A stretch of DNA of 32,500 bases from NCBI GenBank assembly GCA_012295275.1, contig CM022665.1, forward strand, positions 44,106,152 through 44,138,651, given 5' to 3'. The first letter of the stretch is position 1, and every line of letters starts with the position of its first letter. This document shows, in pieces, positions 21,220-31,748 of the stretch. The DNA comes from Chrysomallon squamiferum (taxonomy: Eukaryota > Mollusca > Gastropoda > Neomphalida > Peltospiridae). The translations under genes and the position numbers were made by a program. The notes beneath the pieces were generated by a model. The model searched no databases and was not told the DNA's origin. It was given only the letters and a program-made list of their open reading frames with translations.

Positions 21220-21409
21220 TTCTTTTCCATCTCTTTCATCGTCGTTTTCGTAATACCAGTAGCTGGCAGTTAGATTCCAATTTCTTTTTTTTTTTTTTTT
21301 TCTTGAGGAATACAGTAATTATAATTATGTGCAGTATGTCGATTTGTAAGAATGCTTTTTATGTACTTGATGCAAACTCTGACGTAGACAGGTATATCTT
21401 TAGAGAATG
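20958..21409. other. non-coding
   Basis: It contains poly(T) at 21187-21216 and 21284-21301, otherwise mixed sequence. Confidence 0.5.
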
Positions 21410-21838
21410 TCACCTTATCTTTGTTTGTTTTTTATTTTTCTTATTTATATATATATTTTTTTTAACCCACGTTATTTCCGAACATTTATATGACTGCTGA
21501 TATTCAACATGAAACACAGAATCACACGCAGTTATATTTAATATACAGTTTGATCCTGCAACCAATGTTATAATTATTTTATAATTATATTCAAGATAAA
21601 CTAGATTTATGGTTTTACCATTACTGTCCTTGAATTCAGTATTGAAGCTTGAGCCCACAGCAGGCGTGTTTGAACAGTTATTTCGTTTAAGAAAGTTTAC
21701 AGTAACCCAAGCAATACCAATCACAAACCAGAGGATAGTTTTACAATAAACAACTCTGAAACGAAGTTTTTTCTTAACTCTGTATATCAAAACAAAGGCA
21801 TCTGGACAAGTAACACTATCATTTCTGAGTTCTTGCAA
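21410..21838 (-). CDS. hypothetical open frame with one predicted membrane segment (doubtful)
   Basis: This 142-codon minus-strand frame is the longest in the window not built from a microsatellite. It encodes a basic stretch (RVKKKLRFRVV), a hydrophobic segment (TILWFVIGIAWVTVNF, residues about 35-50), then a Cys- and Asn-containing part with possible N-glycosylation sites (NCS, NIT). The last 20 or so residues are Lys/Asn-rich and probably read past a splice donor (AAC|gtgggt near 21472). I do not recognise a family. The part at 21535-21640 is duplicated at 22885-22990, where the frame is broken, which favours a repeat-derived or chance frame. Confidence 0.2.
   Translation of the reverse strand: MQELRNDSVTCPDAFVLIYRVKKKLRFRVVYCKTILWFVIGIAWVTVNFLKRNNCSNTPAVGSSFNTEFKDSNGKTINLVYLEYNYKIIITLVAGSNCILNITACDSVFHVEYQQSYKCSEITWVKKNIYINKKNKKQTKIR
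21535..21640. repeat. left copy of a ~105-bp duplicated segment
   Basis: ATTTAATATACAGTTTGATC and then CCTGCAACCAATGTTATAA through ATTACTGTCCTTG matches 22885-22990 in direct orientation with small insertions and deletions. Confidence 0.8.
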
Positions 21839-21984
21839 ATCATTTTTAATGATTTAGTTATTAAAATAAAAATAATTCATAAACAAAATATTTTTTTTCT
21901 GAAAGGTGATAGCAATAGAACGTAACCTATGAATTAACGAAGTGATCAATATTTGGCAAAACACGTTAATTGTAATATTGGTAA

Positions 21985-22385
21985 TAACAGAACTAATCGC
22001 ATGTTATTGCTAATGTAAAAGGGATTTTGTAAAAAACACGTAATAATTTATAATAGGTGTGAGATACAGAACTAGTCATAATATGTTATTGCTAATGTAC
22101 AAGAGATAATTTAAGTAAGATGTAATAATATATAATATGTGTGAGATACAGAGCTAGTCATAAATGTTATAATAATGTACAAGAGATAATTTAAGTTAAA
22201 TGTATAATACGTGTGAGATACAGAACTAGTCATAATATGTTATTGTTAATGTACAAGAGATAATTTAAGTTAGATGTAATAATGTATAATACGTGTGATA
22301 TACAGAGCTAGTCATAATATGTTATTGCTAACGTATAAGAGATAATTTAAGTTAGATGTAATAATGTATAATATGTGATATGCTG
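21985..22385. repeat. ~80-bp tandem array, five units
   Basis: AGARCTAGTCATAATATG-type cores at about 21991, 22071, 22153, 22225 and 22307 (spacing 72-82 bp), each followed by ACAAGAGATAATTTAAGT and ATGTAATAATGTATAAT. The first unit is the most diverged. A partial unit recurs at 22619-22652. Confidence 0.9.
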
Positions 22386-22466
22386 AATATAACGATCCTC
22401 CTTTATAGTGGAGATTATTACGCTTATTCGAGTTGTCTTTTAAAGTGGACTGAATCAATACACTAA
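22385..22466. repeat. left copy of second duplicated motif block
   Basis: GAATATAACGATCCTCCTTT, CGCTTATT and TCTTTTAAAG occur in the same order at 22767-22806, where the block is shortened. Confidence 0.75.
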
Positions 22467-22618
22467 ATACACTATTCATATTTCTTTATTATTATTATAT
22501 TATAATAACTAATCTTTACTAAAAATAAAGTCTATTACAACAGTATAACAAAGCCGTATAACAAACGGAAGTGTAATAATGTATTTCGTGATATTAAGAC
22601 ATAGAAAACGTGGACTTT

Positions 22619-22990
22619 GTTAGATGTAATAATGTATAACTGTGCTAGTTTATTATTAACAAGGGTTTATAAATACAAAAAGTAAAAATTAAATATCTTT
22701 GAATACTTACTAGTCAAGATAGACGTGGGCCGCATATTTGAAATATAAATCGTGTTTTGACTATTTGAATATAACGACCCTCCTTTCGCTTATTTTCTTT
22801 TAAAGATGCAGTTTACTAAATATTTGGATTTATTTAAACTTACCTCAACACTTTTGTACAAACTTCTATTAAATACGCCGTTACATTTAATATACAGTTT
22901 TTTGATCCTGCAACCAATGTTATAAAATTATTTGCTTTTTTATAATTATATACTAAATATTTATTTGGTTCTTACATTACTGTCCTTGGG
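22619..22990. repeat. right copies of array unit, motif block and ~105-bp segment
   Basis: A partial array unit (22619-22652), GAATATAACGACCCTCCTTT (22767-22786) and the duplicated segment (22885-22990) follow in this order, repeating elements of 21535-22466. Confidence 0.75.
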
Positions 22991-23099
22991 ACAGTTACTA
23001 AAAATCAAGTGTAAAATTAAAGAATGTATTCTGACATTAATTTACAACCCTCTAATCATTACAGGAATAGAAATTCGCTTAGCTGATTAGGTTCGCACA

Positions 23100-23245
23100 A
23101 AAGAATCTCAAAACCAATAGAATCAGAATACCTCCGTGACGTAACAAAAAATAATTTATCTGCGTGCGCACGTGGACGCGTTATTTGTGCTACTTATTAT
23201 CACGTTCTGTTTAGATTGGTCATTTCCGTTACGTCATTTGCGTAA
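23100..23245. promoter_or_regulatory. symmetrical CCAAT/CRE cluster around a CpG-rich core
   Basis: CCAAT (23115-23119) and TGACGTAA (23138-23145) are mirrored by ATTGG (23215-23219) and TTACGTCA (23229-23236). Between them lies TGCGTGCGCACGTGGACGCG (23161-23180), with NRF1-like and ACGTG words. It looks like a promoter or enhancer, but no adjacent exon was recognised. Confidence 0.4.
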
Positions 23246-23631
23246 TAAATCAATTATCTTCATCCAGCGTAATGATCAAGAAATAGTCTGAGCTGGGTGA
23301 GGCAACTGATGAGCCCTTCTGAGCAATCAGCTTATGATAAGATTGACGGCACAACGTACGCGCGTATGATTGTGACTGCTGTTGTTTTGCACGTGCATTT
23401 TTTCAGAAACCGCCCATATCAGTATGCAATTCTACGTGTACTGAGACTGGTGCATTGAGTTATTAATGGTTTTAGATCTAATTTGGTGTCTGAGTAGATA
23501 GCAGGGGATGAGATCTAACAATAAATTGCAGTGTGCTTGTAGTTTAAGAAGTTAATGAGTGGTGTAGTGATGTCTGGTCTTTCGTTTCCTTCGCTCCTTT
23601 TTAGTAGTTATCCTAAATGTTAAAGAATAAA

Positions 23632-23635
<4 letters not shown>
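23246..23635. other. non-coding
   Basis: Less AT-rich sequence with some CpGs (ACGTACGCGCGTATG near 23356); no gene. Confidence 0.5.

Positions 23636-23711
<76 letters not shown>
23636..23711. repeat. (CT)n microsatellite
   Basis: Uninterrupted CT units; the poly-Arg/Glu frame on the minus strand is its translation. Confidence 0.97.
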
Positions 23712-23716
<5 letters not shown>

Positions 23717-24190
23717 TTGACTTGAAAACAAGAAGATAAACGATGTCAGTTTCTGGAGAAGATTCCAGAAAGTATAATTAAATTTCATATTGATTAAGCT
23801 ACACCATGGTGTTATAAACCAAAAAAACCACAAAAAAATGATAATAATAATAACAATAAATTAAAAAAAAAAAAAATGTAACTGCAAAAGGGATGGCGGT
23901 AACACAGACTGATAACAAATTACTTTAGAAAAGAATGAAGCATCAAGGATGAATCTCAAAAAAAAAACCCACCAAGATGAATTTAACTGAACCCCTCTCT
24001 ATCTCTCTCTCTCTCTCACTCTCTAACTTGGACATATTCCAAAAGACTTTCATATATCAACGTAAAATTTCATTTCTGAACGTGATGAAAGATTAAACAT
24101 TACCAAATTACAGACGTAAAAATATTAAAAGATATTACACGTGACAGAAGCTTCAAACAGCTGTAAATAACGTCAGTGTCAAGGGTGCTG
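23712..24190. other. non-coding
   Basis: AT-rich sequence with a short (CT)n at 23996-24023; nothing recognised. Confidence 0.5.
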
Positions 24191-24245
24191 TGTGTGGTTA
24201 AGCCTCGTGATCATCAAACCGGCAGGTAATGGGTTCGTATTCAGA
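24191..24245 (+). mobile_element. tRNA-derived SINE-like fragment
   Basis: TGGTTAAGCC (about 24195-24204) resembles a Pol III box A and GGGTTCGTATTC (24231-24242) resembles box B (GGTTCGANTCC), 37 bp apart. No cloverleaf-quality tRNA can be drawn, and the following 60-100 bp may be the SINE body. An intact functional tRNA is unlikely. Confidence 0.4.
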
Positions 24246-24379
24246 TTACTACCTCACAGACTTAATTCGGCCACCCATCGTGTTTTCTCTAATATTCTCT
24301 TCAGCAAAACAAAACAAACTCAAGGATTCCGGGCATTACGACGACGAAACCCGTTTCTCAACGGTTCTGATGACCCAGT

Positions 24380-24660
24380 CTTTAGTTACGTCACTCAATG
24401 CACAGAATAACTGACGGGTACATTACGTACTTGTTTGTTGCCTTTTCGCCTATCACAAAGCGTACGAGCAGACGTCACAAGATTCTCGGTGTTTGGTAAA
24501 AGCAACAACTGTTAATATAATAATTTTTTTCTGCTGCTTCTTCGTCAGCGAGTTTCGTGCATGAGTAAAACAGCGCACGGAAAAGCCGTCGTTAACTGAC
24601 AGAAATTCTCTGCCTCACGTTGATGGAGAGTGCACCGATTGTATCCATGGTAACTCGTCT
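24380..24660. promoter_or_regulatory. CpG-bearing region with CRE and perfect RFX X-box
   Basis: TTACGTCA is at 24386-24393. GTATCCATGGTAAC at 24641-24654 fits the RFX X-box consensus GTHNYYATRRNAAC at every position. CpGs are frequent at 24550-24730. A minus-strand frame with a His run arises from the ATG/ATC trinucleotide repeat at 24732-24753 and is not called. Confidence 0.4.
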
Positions 24661-26074
24661 TCTGTAACGTAAACAAGTGTTCTCCGAGTTCGGATTGTTT
24701 CGGGGTCGTTTTATCGTTGTGTTGGCGGCGGCGATGATGATGATGATGATGAATGCATACCTGTAAAAGAGCAAATGAACTGTACATGAACAAATGTTAA
24801 TTACTTCTGCGTAAAAACAGAGAGAGACCGAGAGGAGAGAGAGGGTAACAAAGAAAGAAAAAAGAATGTGCTGATCTTTCTAGAAAATGAACCAACGTGG
24901 GAAGTAACGATGACAGACGTCGTAGAAGTAAATTATGTAAATCAGACCTTCACGAAAGCCAACGATTCACTTTTGAATGATCGCCACGTCTGCATCGTTA
25001 ATCATTTATGAACAGGCGTCCTTGTTGACTGAAATGTTATTTACAAAATTTTACTCTAAGGTTCCAAAAGCAAGATGTAACGAATACTGTATTTTCTGAG
25101 ATTATTGAAAATGACATATCGCTCCAGTGAGTTTTGAAAGAATGCGGTTAGGAAATGTTTTCAACAAAGATTTACAAGAATGAAAAAAAAAAAAATAATA
25201 AATAAAATAAAAAGTTAAAAAGTAGACTGTTAAAAAAGCAGAAAATTGTTTTATGTGCGACAGAGAGAGAGAGAGAGAGTGAGTGGTGAAAATGAATGAA
25301 CTAATTAGAACTGGTTGTTGTGAAGCTAGTTGTTATTTCACACTTTTTGACCTTGCCAAAGGGTGTCAGGGTCACAGAAGAGGACACACGGGAAGAGAAA
25401 GGGTGCGAATTCTTGTTATGGGTGACAGGGCACAAGAAAGTGCAGATCACATCAGAACGCAAACAGCCATTTCTTGCACGTAAAAAATATTATTTTACAG
25501 CCATGAAAACGTTTTTCTTCAAGACCATGTGTGAATCCAGACTCCTTGGGCAACCAAAATTATGACTTAACATAACAATTTTTTTTTCTTCTTAATTCAT
25601 TTTTACTTTTTTTTTCCCCTCTCTCTTATTTTTTTTTTTTTTTTTGTATTTTCTCTTTATTTCTGTGTGAGATTCTTTATTAAACCAGCTCCACGTGACT
25701 CTGGGTCGACTCTCACTCAATGATAATTATATTATCACGTTCAAACCGGAGTTTATCAACGAATTTACAGAATTCAGGACCGGCTAACTTTGATGATTTT
25801 ATTTTCGTATTTAGGTAATATGTTTTGGTAAAACGCCCTTGAATAGTTTGTCCCGTTACACAAATACGTAAAAGTAATGAAAAGTTGAAACAGAAGAAAA
25901 AGTACTAAAGAACACGATTTATGTTAGATGTTTTACGATTCAAAACAGTCTGTTAACTTCAGTAGTTTAACTCTATTTTGGCACTTTAATAACAGCCTTA
26001 GTGCTTAAGTGCTTAGTTTTGCAGAATTATATCTTTTTTTCTTCTTCTTTTTTTTTTTTTGACATTAATGTTTT
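24661..26074. other. non-coding
   Basis: It contains a (GAT)n patch (24732-24753), GA-rich stretches (24820-24846, 25262-25280) and poly(T) patches (25627-25646, 26036-26060). Two overlapping frames at 25283-25565 lack protein features. Confidence 0.5.
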
Positions 26075-26153
26075 TATTCCAAAACTGCCTAAAAAACGAT
26101 TAGTAACGTTTTACAGCAATGTAATGCAAATAAGTATCTGCATATTTTGTTTA

Positions 26154-26159
<6 letters not shown>
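26075..26159 (-). repeat. dispersed ~84-bp unit at the end of the (GA)n tract, copy 2
   Basis: The reverse complement of 158-241 with a few substitutions. As in copy 1 it abuts the (CT/GA)n tract directly. Confidence 0.85.
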
Positions 26160-26699
<540 letters not shown>

Positions 26700-26703
<4 letters not shown>

Positions 26704-27610
26704 AATGCATTTTCACTTCATTATGACTAATCATGTGAGTAACTCAGGCTGATCAAATTAACACAGATAAGAGACATTATCTTGTATCCTCTGAAACCTT
26801 CTTATTTATCTAATAAAGATATTTATCGTCGACTGTCATAAACAATTCACACGTACATTATGGAAGTATAAATTACTTATATAACCTTGGCGTGCATGCA
26901 GAGTTTGAAGAATGCAATTCATGTATACATTATTTAATTTAACTTCACAGAAACAGCTTAAAATTAAACTGAAGATACTAATTATCTAATTTTTTTTTTT
27001 AATTTTTAATTTTTTTTTTTTTTTTTTTTTTGGTTTTGTTACCAAATAGAAAAACAGGTGAAAAAATAATTCAAACTAATATCCTCATGTAATTATTTTT
27101 CAAATTGATATGAGAGTAATTTTAGTTTAATAAAGTAGGTATTTTAATTGTTGTATACTTTAACGGTATGTCGACTGTGTTTTTTTTAATTAGAATATAA
27201 AATATATTACTGTTTTTGGCACGAGCTGAAAGTGTGAATAAAATTTTTATATCTATGTTATTTACTCGCTTTATGTCACTCCGAACTTTGAAAACATTTT
27301 TTGTAAAAAAAATTAAGAAATATAAAGAAATAATATAAAGAAAAAAACAAGAAAAAGGAAGCAAAGAAAGAATGAATAATTATAGCAACCTTTACACACA
27401 CGCACTAACACTGAAACTAATAATCATAATAATATAACAATCACACACAGGTACAGACATACATCCGCACACATTCACACACAACGGTAATAAATTAAAC
27501 AATATTTGTATCAGTTAACTGACAGTAATATTAAATTTTCACAATAAATCTTTGATTAACGAAACCGCTGTAGGTTAAATTAGAATCAGACTTGGTTATC
27601 GAAAGTGTAA
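26700..27610. other. AT-rich non-coding
   Basis: Poly(T) at 26991-27000 and 27012-27031, and CA-rich patches near 27395-27483; no gene. Confidence 0.55.
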
Positions 27611-27780
27611 ATGTGTGTGTGTGTGTGTGCGTGTGTGTGTGCCTTTGTCTGTATACACACACACACACATATGTATATATGTATATATAAATATATATAT
27701 ATATGCATACGTGTGTGTATGTGTGTGTGTGTATAAAGATATATATATATATATTTGCGTGTATGTATACACTGTATATG
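27611..27780. repeat. compound (GT)n/(AC)n/(AT)n microsatellite
   Basis: GT runs (27611-27642, 27710-27732), an AC run (27656-27669) and AT runs (27671-27703, 27739-27754) alternate. Confidence 0.9.
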
Positions 27781-27886
27781 CATTATCTTGTTCTTCAAGA
27801 TAATGTTTGTAAAAATAGCCTTGGTGTTGATGGAAAATGCAAGGATTTCCTCTCTTTAAAAATGTGCTTATGCACGTCTTTCTTGT

Positions 27887-27946
27887 TCAAGACTGGATTG
27901 CTCAAGATTGGATTGTTCAAGACTGGATTGCTCAAGACTGGATTGA
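27887..27946 (+). repeat. four perfect-length tandem 15-mers
   Basis: Units begin at 27887, 27902, 27917 and 27932, consensus TCAAGACTGGATTGC; differences are single C/T or final-base changes. In one frame this reads as repeated KTGL[LF]. Confidence 0.95.
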
Positions 27947-28291
27947 TGGTATCTGTGTGTTACAGTTCTGGTGTTTTTGATGGATTTTTTAAATTTAACA
28001 GAAAACTAATAAAAGTGCTCTTGTCATATCTTTAAATAAATGTTTGACGATGATCAGCGCCTGTTATGTCTTGTATAAACAAAAATATATTACTGAGATA
28101 TATATATTTAGATAGACAGAGAGACAAATAGATAGAAAGATAGATAGACAAATAAATATTTCTAAGTAACAAACTGAACCCAACAGTAACCTAATGTTTA
28201 TATAGATAGATAGATAGATATAATTTAAACAAAAAATAAAAACGATTCATAAATAACAATAACAATAATAATAGCAACAACAACATTAATA

Positions 28292-28335
<44 letters not shown>

Positions 28336-28370
28336 GTGTAGTCATAAAACTAATCAGTTGATTCGCAAAC
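27947..28370. other. AT-rich non-coding with small microsatellites
   Basis: (GATA)n patches at 28111-28150 and 28203-28220, and (AAT)n at 28292-28335. Confidence 0.7.
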
Positions 28371-28740
28371 GGAGGCGAAGGAATTTTACCGGCGTGAAGT
28401 GACAAAACTGGCGCACCACAATGGTGGAATCTACGTCACTCTCTCGAGTGCCATACAAGGAAGGCTACGGTGGGAAGGAACATGATACTTCACTAACAAG
28501 TTTTTCTTCTTCTTCTTCTTCTTCTTCGTCTCTGTTCTCGTTTTTATAGTGGAGGTAACTGCCGAGACCTGAAAATACCATCAATAAACGTGTGGCATGC
28601 AAATAGAAAGCCGGTTTTTGTAACAGAATACGACGTCTTCGGGACCGTAACCAGTCGTCTGGCAGAGAGGGGGGGGGCGTCCATTTTCATAATGCCTTGT
28701 TCGTCAAGCGAGAGGCCAGGCTCTTGCAAGGATATTTAAA
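28371..28740. promoter_or_regulatory. CpG-richer region with octamer and half-CRE
   Basis: Many CpGs (GGAGGCGAAGG, ACCGGCGTGAAGTGACAAAA, TACGACGTCTTCGGGACCG), CTACGTCACT near 28431, POU octamer ATGCAAAT at 28597-28604, (TTC)n at 28505-28528 and a 9-G run near 28669. A 61-codon minus-strand frame shows no protein features. Regulatory function is only suggested. Confidence 0.25.
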
Positions 28741-28969
28741 TTTGTATGGGTCCATAATTGCCTGAAATTAAATTCTGAACCTTTGGTGGGTTAAACGGTT
28801 TCTTAGTACTGTTATTAAGTTTTTACTTTAACTGGAAGAATGAATATTTCGTTTAAGAATGTTTTCGTACGTACTGTTTACATTTTGAACACGTAAAAGT
28901 AATAAAGATTGTGAAAATACTGAAACGATGTTGATGATGGAGATGATGATGATGATGATGTTAAAGTTG

Positions 28970-29009
<40 letters not shown>

Positions 29010-29258
29010 GATCAAATTTTTTTTTTTTTTTTCCCCCCTTCTATATCTGCAGTAAATCTCTCTGGATAGTTTGTTTATAAAGACAGGTGCAGAATATTTA
29101 ATTTCCGACCGCCGGATGTTTATCAGTTTACAAACTGTCCACCTCACAGACTAGAAGGAATGTAAGAATGTCCGACTTTTAATAACACGCACACGCACGC
29201 ACACAGACACACACGTGCTTACGTGCATAATACATACACAGAGGTATGTATGTGTGGG

Positions 29259-29296
<38 letters not shown>

Positions 29297-29860
29297 GCGT
29301 TTTCTGTTATATAATTAGAAAATTAATTCTTACGCAGAAAGATATTTTAAATAAATAAATATCTTTTTTCTTCTTTTCCTTTCTTACAAAAAGAAAACAA
29401 AAGGTTGTCGAGTTGCAGCAAACATGAAATCCTCTCCCCTCTGTTTAAGTGCCAATAACCTTTTTTTTTCTTCTTCTTCTCTAATAATGGTTTTCTGTTT
29501 TCTGGCAGAACGTGAAGGTATGTTTTCGAATCAGGAGGGAGGAGAAAATAAGAGGGAAGTTTTAAGGCCAATGACTGATTAGAAATCTAAGACAAGACTA
29601 GTAACCTTATTTTTATCTGAGAATTTAAGAAATAAATTTAAAAAATTGAAGAAAATATATTTTTAAACATGTCAAAATGGCTTTGAAACGAATACGGCAC
29701 ATTGCGTAAGTAAGGTTCATGTAAATTTTTTTACAAAAATCCGTGTGAATATCATTCGATAAACATCCTAATGCATCAACCGACAATGCATGAACGTCAA
29801 AGCATAACAAACAATTATTCGTTTCAAACTGTTTTGTCAGTTTCACTACAACAGTTGCAA
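28741..29860. other. non-coding with microsatellites
   Basis: (GAT)n at 28930-28961, (AT)n at 28974-29007, (CA)-rich 29188-29215 and (GA)n at 29261-29290. No gene recognised. Confidence 0.6.
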
Positions 29861-30960
29861 ATTGCTCTGGTTTTTTTTTTTTTTCGTTTTCTAAAACAAA
29901 TTAAAAAAAAAAATTGTATTGGCAGACAGTATGTGTAAATGACAAATGGCATAGATTAATTAGATAGATAACTGGAAACATCGTTCTGCATTTGTTACGT
30001 AACAGAAACAAAAATTTTGTTGTTTGAACGTGTAAGACAGATGCAAAGTGCATTAACCGTTATAAATATCGAGATGATTAATTTCTCTGATACACAACAA
30101 ACTATCAATGCATCGACTTGTCACGTGTACAGAAGACGTAACTATTATAACCATATTACAAACTATTTCAGGCCGGCAATATATATACACGGTGATATTA
30201 AAACTGCATTCACTAGATAAGTAAGTGAATAACGATAATACTCTGCGAAATATTATTGGTTTGTTTTACATTTGGAAAATAAAACTGCAGTGGAACACAC
30301 TGCAAATTGCATTATATGGTATTAAGTGTATTAAACAAATAACGCCTATGTTAATTAGTATCAACTGCAAACTGTCATTGACTGGTTAAATACGTAGATA
30401 GACTAATTGCACTAGGGTTTCATTCATGTCTAATGCAAACATCACTAGTTTGTTTGTACAAACAGTAAAATTGGCATTGACAGCTATCAGTAAGAGCTGC
30501 AAACTGCACAGACTGATTAGAAGGAAGATTACCTAACTGCACTAAATGATGACTGGGATACGATGGAAATCATTACTGGCTTGCTGTATGGAAAGAATCA
30601 TAGAAGAATTGTACTGACCGATTAATCAATTAGACATCAAATAGTACTGACTACTTAGATAGAAGAAAAAAATAAAATACATATATATATTGAGAAGTTA
30701 TTTGGATCAATAACAAATTAGACTGTTTGGTTACCATACACTTGACAAATTGCATTAACTAATCATCAGCACGAAATGCAAACTATTGGTGGCTGGTTGT
30801 GTGTATTGAAAACACATTGACTTGCTATTAGGGAAATTGGCAAATTGCAATATACTGACTATTAGTGTACATTACCAAGTGTATCAACTAGTTATTAGTG
30901 TGATATTGTATAAACTGGTAAGTGAAGCTAATGCAATCAGTATGACAATAACATAATTAC
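29850..30960. repeat. decayed degenerate repeat region
   Basis: A TGCAAAYTGCATTRACTG-like core, often followed by RTTAG, recurs irregularly at about 29857, 30040, 30301, 30366, 30498, 30745, 30777 and 30840, with 60-90-bp spacing in the better parts. Units are far more diverged than in the other arrays. Confidence 0.5.
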
Positions 30961-31600
30961 TTCTGTGATGTACGCATTCCCCACATCTGTGTGATTATCA
31001 GTGGTGTCTTCTTCTTCTTCGAGTGTTTGCTTATCACAGACAACTACACATTTGTGCACGGGACAGGCTGGAGTAGCTGATGTATGACACCGTCACAAGA
31101 AATCTGCAGCAGCGTATTTTACAGCATCGTTGAGAACATGGTGCTGAAAAGTTTAATAGTTTCTCCATCATATAAAGCAATTTGCATAACGAAAAAAAAA
31201 TAAAGTTTTATTGTTAATGACAAACTTATTTTTTTAGAAAGATACGTAATGAAATTACACCTGAACCTAATGACCGTTTTTAAAAAAAAAAAAAAAAGAA
31301 AAGTAAATCAGAAAATAAATAAAAATGAAATAGCCACTTAATTTTAGCCATTAATGCTCATTTACGTGCGTAATTATTGTGGAAGTAAAAACTCCTTCCG
31401 GTATTTATCGCATCCGCCATATTTCTTTCATATGTCGTTTTTTTTTTTTTTTTTTTTTCAGTTAAATAAACAAACTAATAGATTTCAACATTAAGTAATA
31501 ATTTACACACACTTGGGTAAGTTTAGTGGCCGGTAGGTATAAAAAAAAGAAAAGAAAAGTGTCTCAAGTGTTTCTATAGTGCACCAAGCTTTCCTGTTTA
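30961..31600. other. non-coding
   Basis: Poly(A) at 31281-31295, poly(T) at 31439-31459, otherwise mixed AT-rich sequence; no gene. Confidence 0.5.
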
Positions 31601-31710
31601 TCTCGGACGGACTGCAGTTCACAAGGGTCGTTTAATTTCGCTTTTCGCTTTCCTACAGATACCGCTGGAGATTAACCGTGGGCGCGTGCCTGGCACGTGC
31701 ACGGTGCATC
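31600..31710 (+). promoter_or_regulatory. GC-richer promoter-like segment
   Basis: GTGGGCGCGTGCCTGGCACG followed by TGCACGGTGC (31679-31708) includes a CACGTG E-box and several CpGs, just upstream of a well-placed ATG. It is an inference from composition only. Confidence 0.25.
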
Positions 31711-31748
31711 ATGGGGGCTGCGCACAGAAATAGGAGTAGATGGGATAA
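31711..31748 (+). CDS. speculative first coding exon running out of the window
   Basis: ATG at 31711 has A at -3 and G at +4. It opens MGAAHRNRSRWD and meets an excellent donor, gtaaga, at 31749, followed by a T-rich stretch. There is no recognised family, and any next exon would be beyond 32500. Confidence 0.15.

Noticed and set aside
21985-22385. CRISPR-like regular repeats
   Set aside because: Whole units are similar, including the spacers, so it is an ordinary tandem array in animal DNA.
23300-23335. CTGATGAG as hammerhead core
   Set aside because: No GAAA partner or stems at the right distance.
24191-24262. Functional tRNA gene
   Set aside because: No cloverleaf with acceptor and anticodon stems can be drawn around the box A/B words.
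24330-24380. Hammerhead ribozyme-like words (GAAACCCG...CTGATGA)
   Set aside because: Stem I is missing and the core elements cannot be arranged into the three-stem fold.
24545-24793. Minus-strand frame with a six-His run
   Set aside because: The His/Ile run comes from an (ATG)n repeat, and an alternative frame is equally open.
28544-28729. 61-codon minus-strand frame in a GC-richer region
   Set aside because: Short and featureless; regulatory sequence is the simpler reading.
29347-29846. Two minus-strand frames of about 73 codons
   Set aside because: Lys/Leu/Phe-rich translations of AT-rich DNA with no conserved motif.
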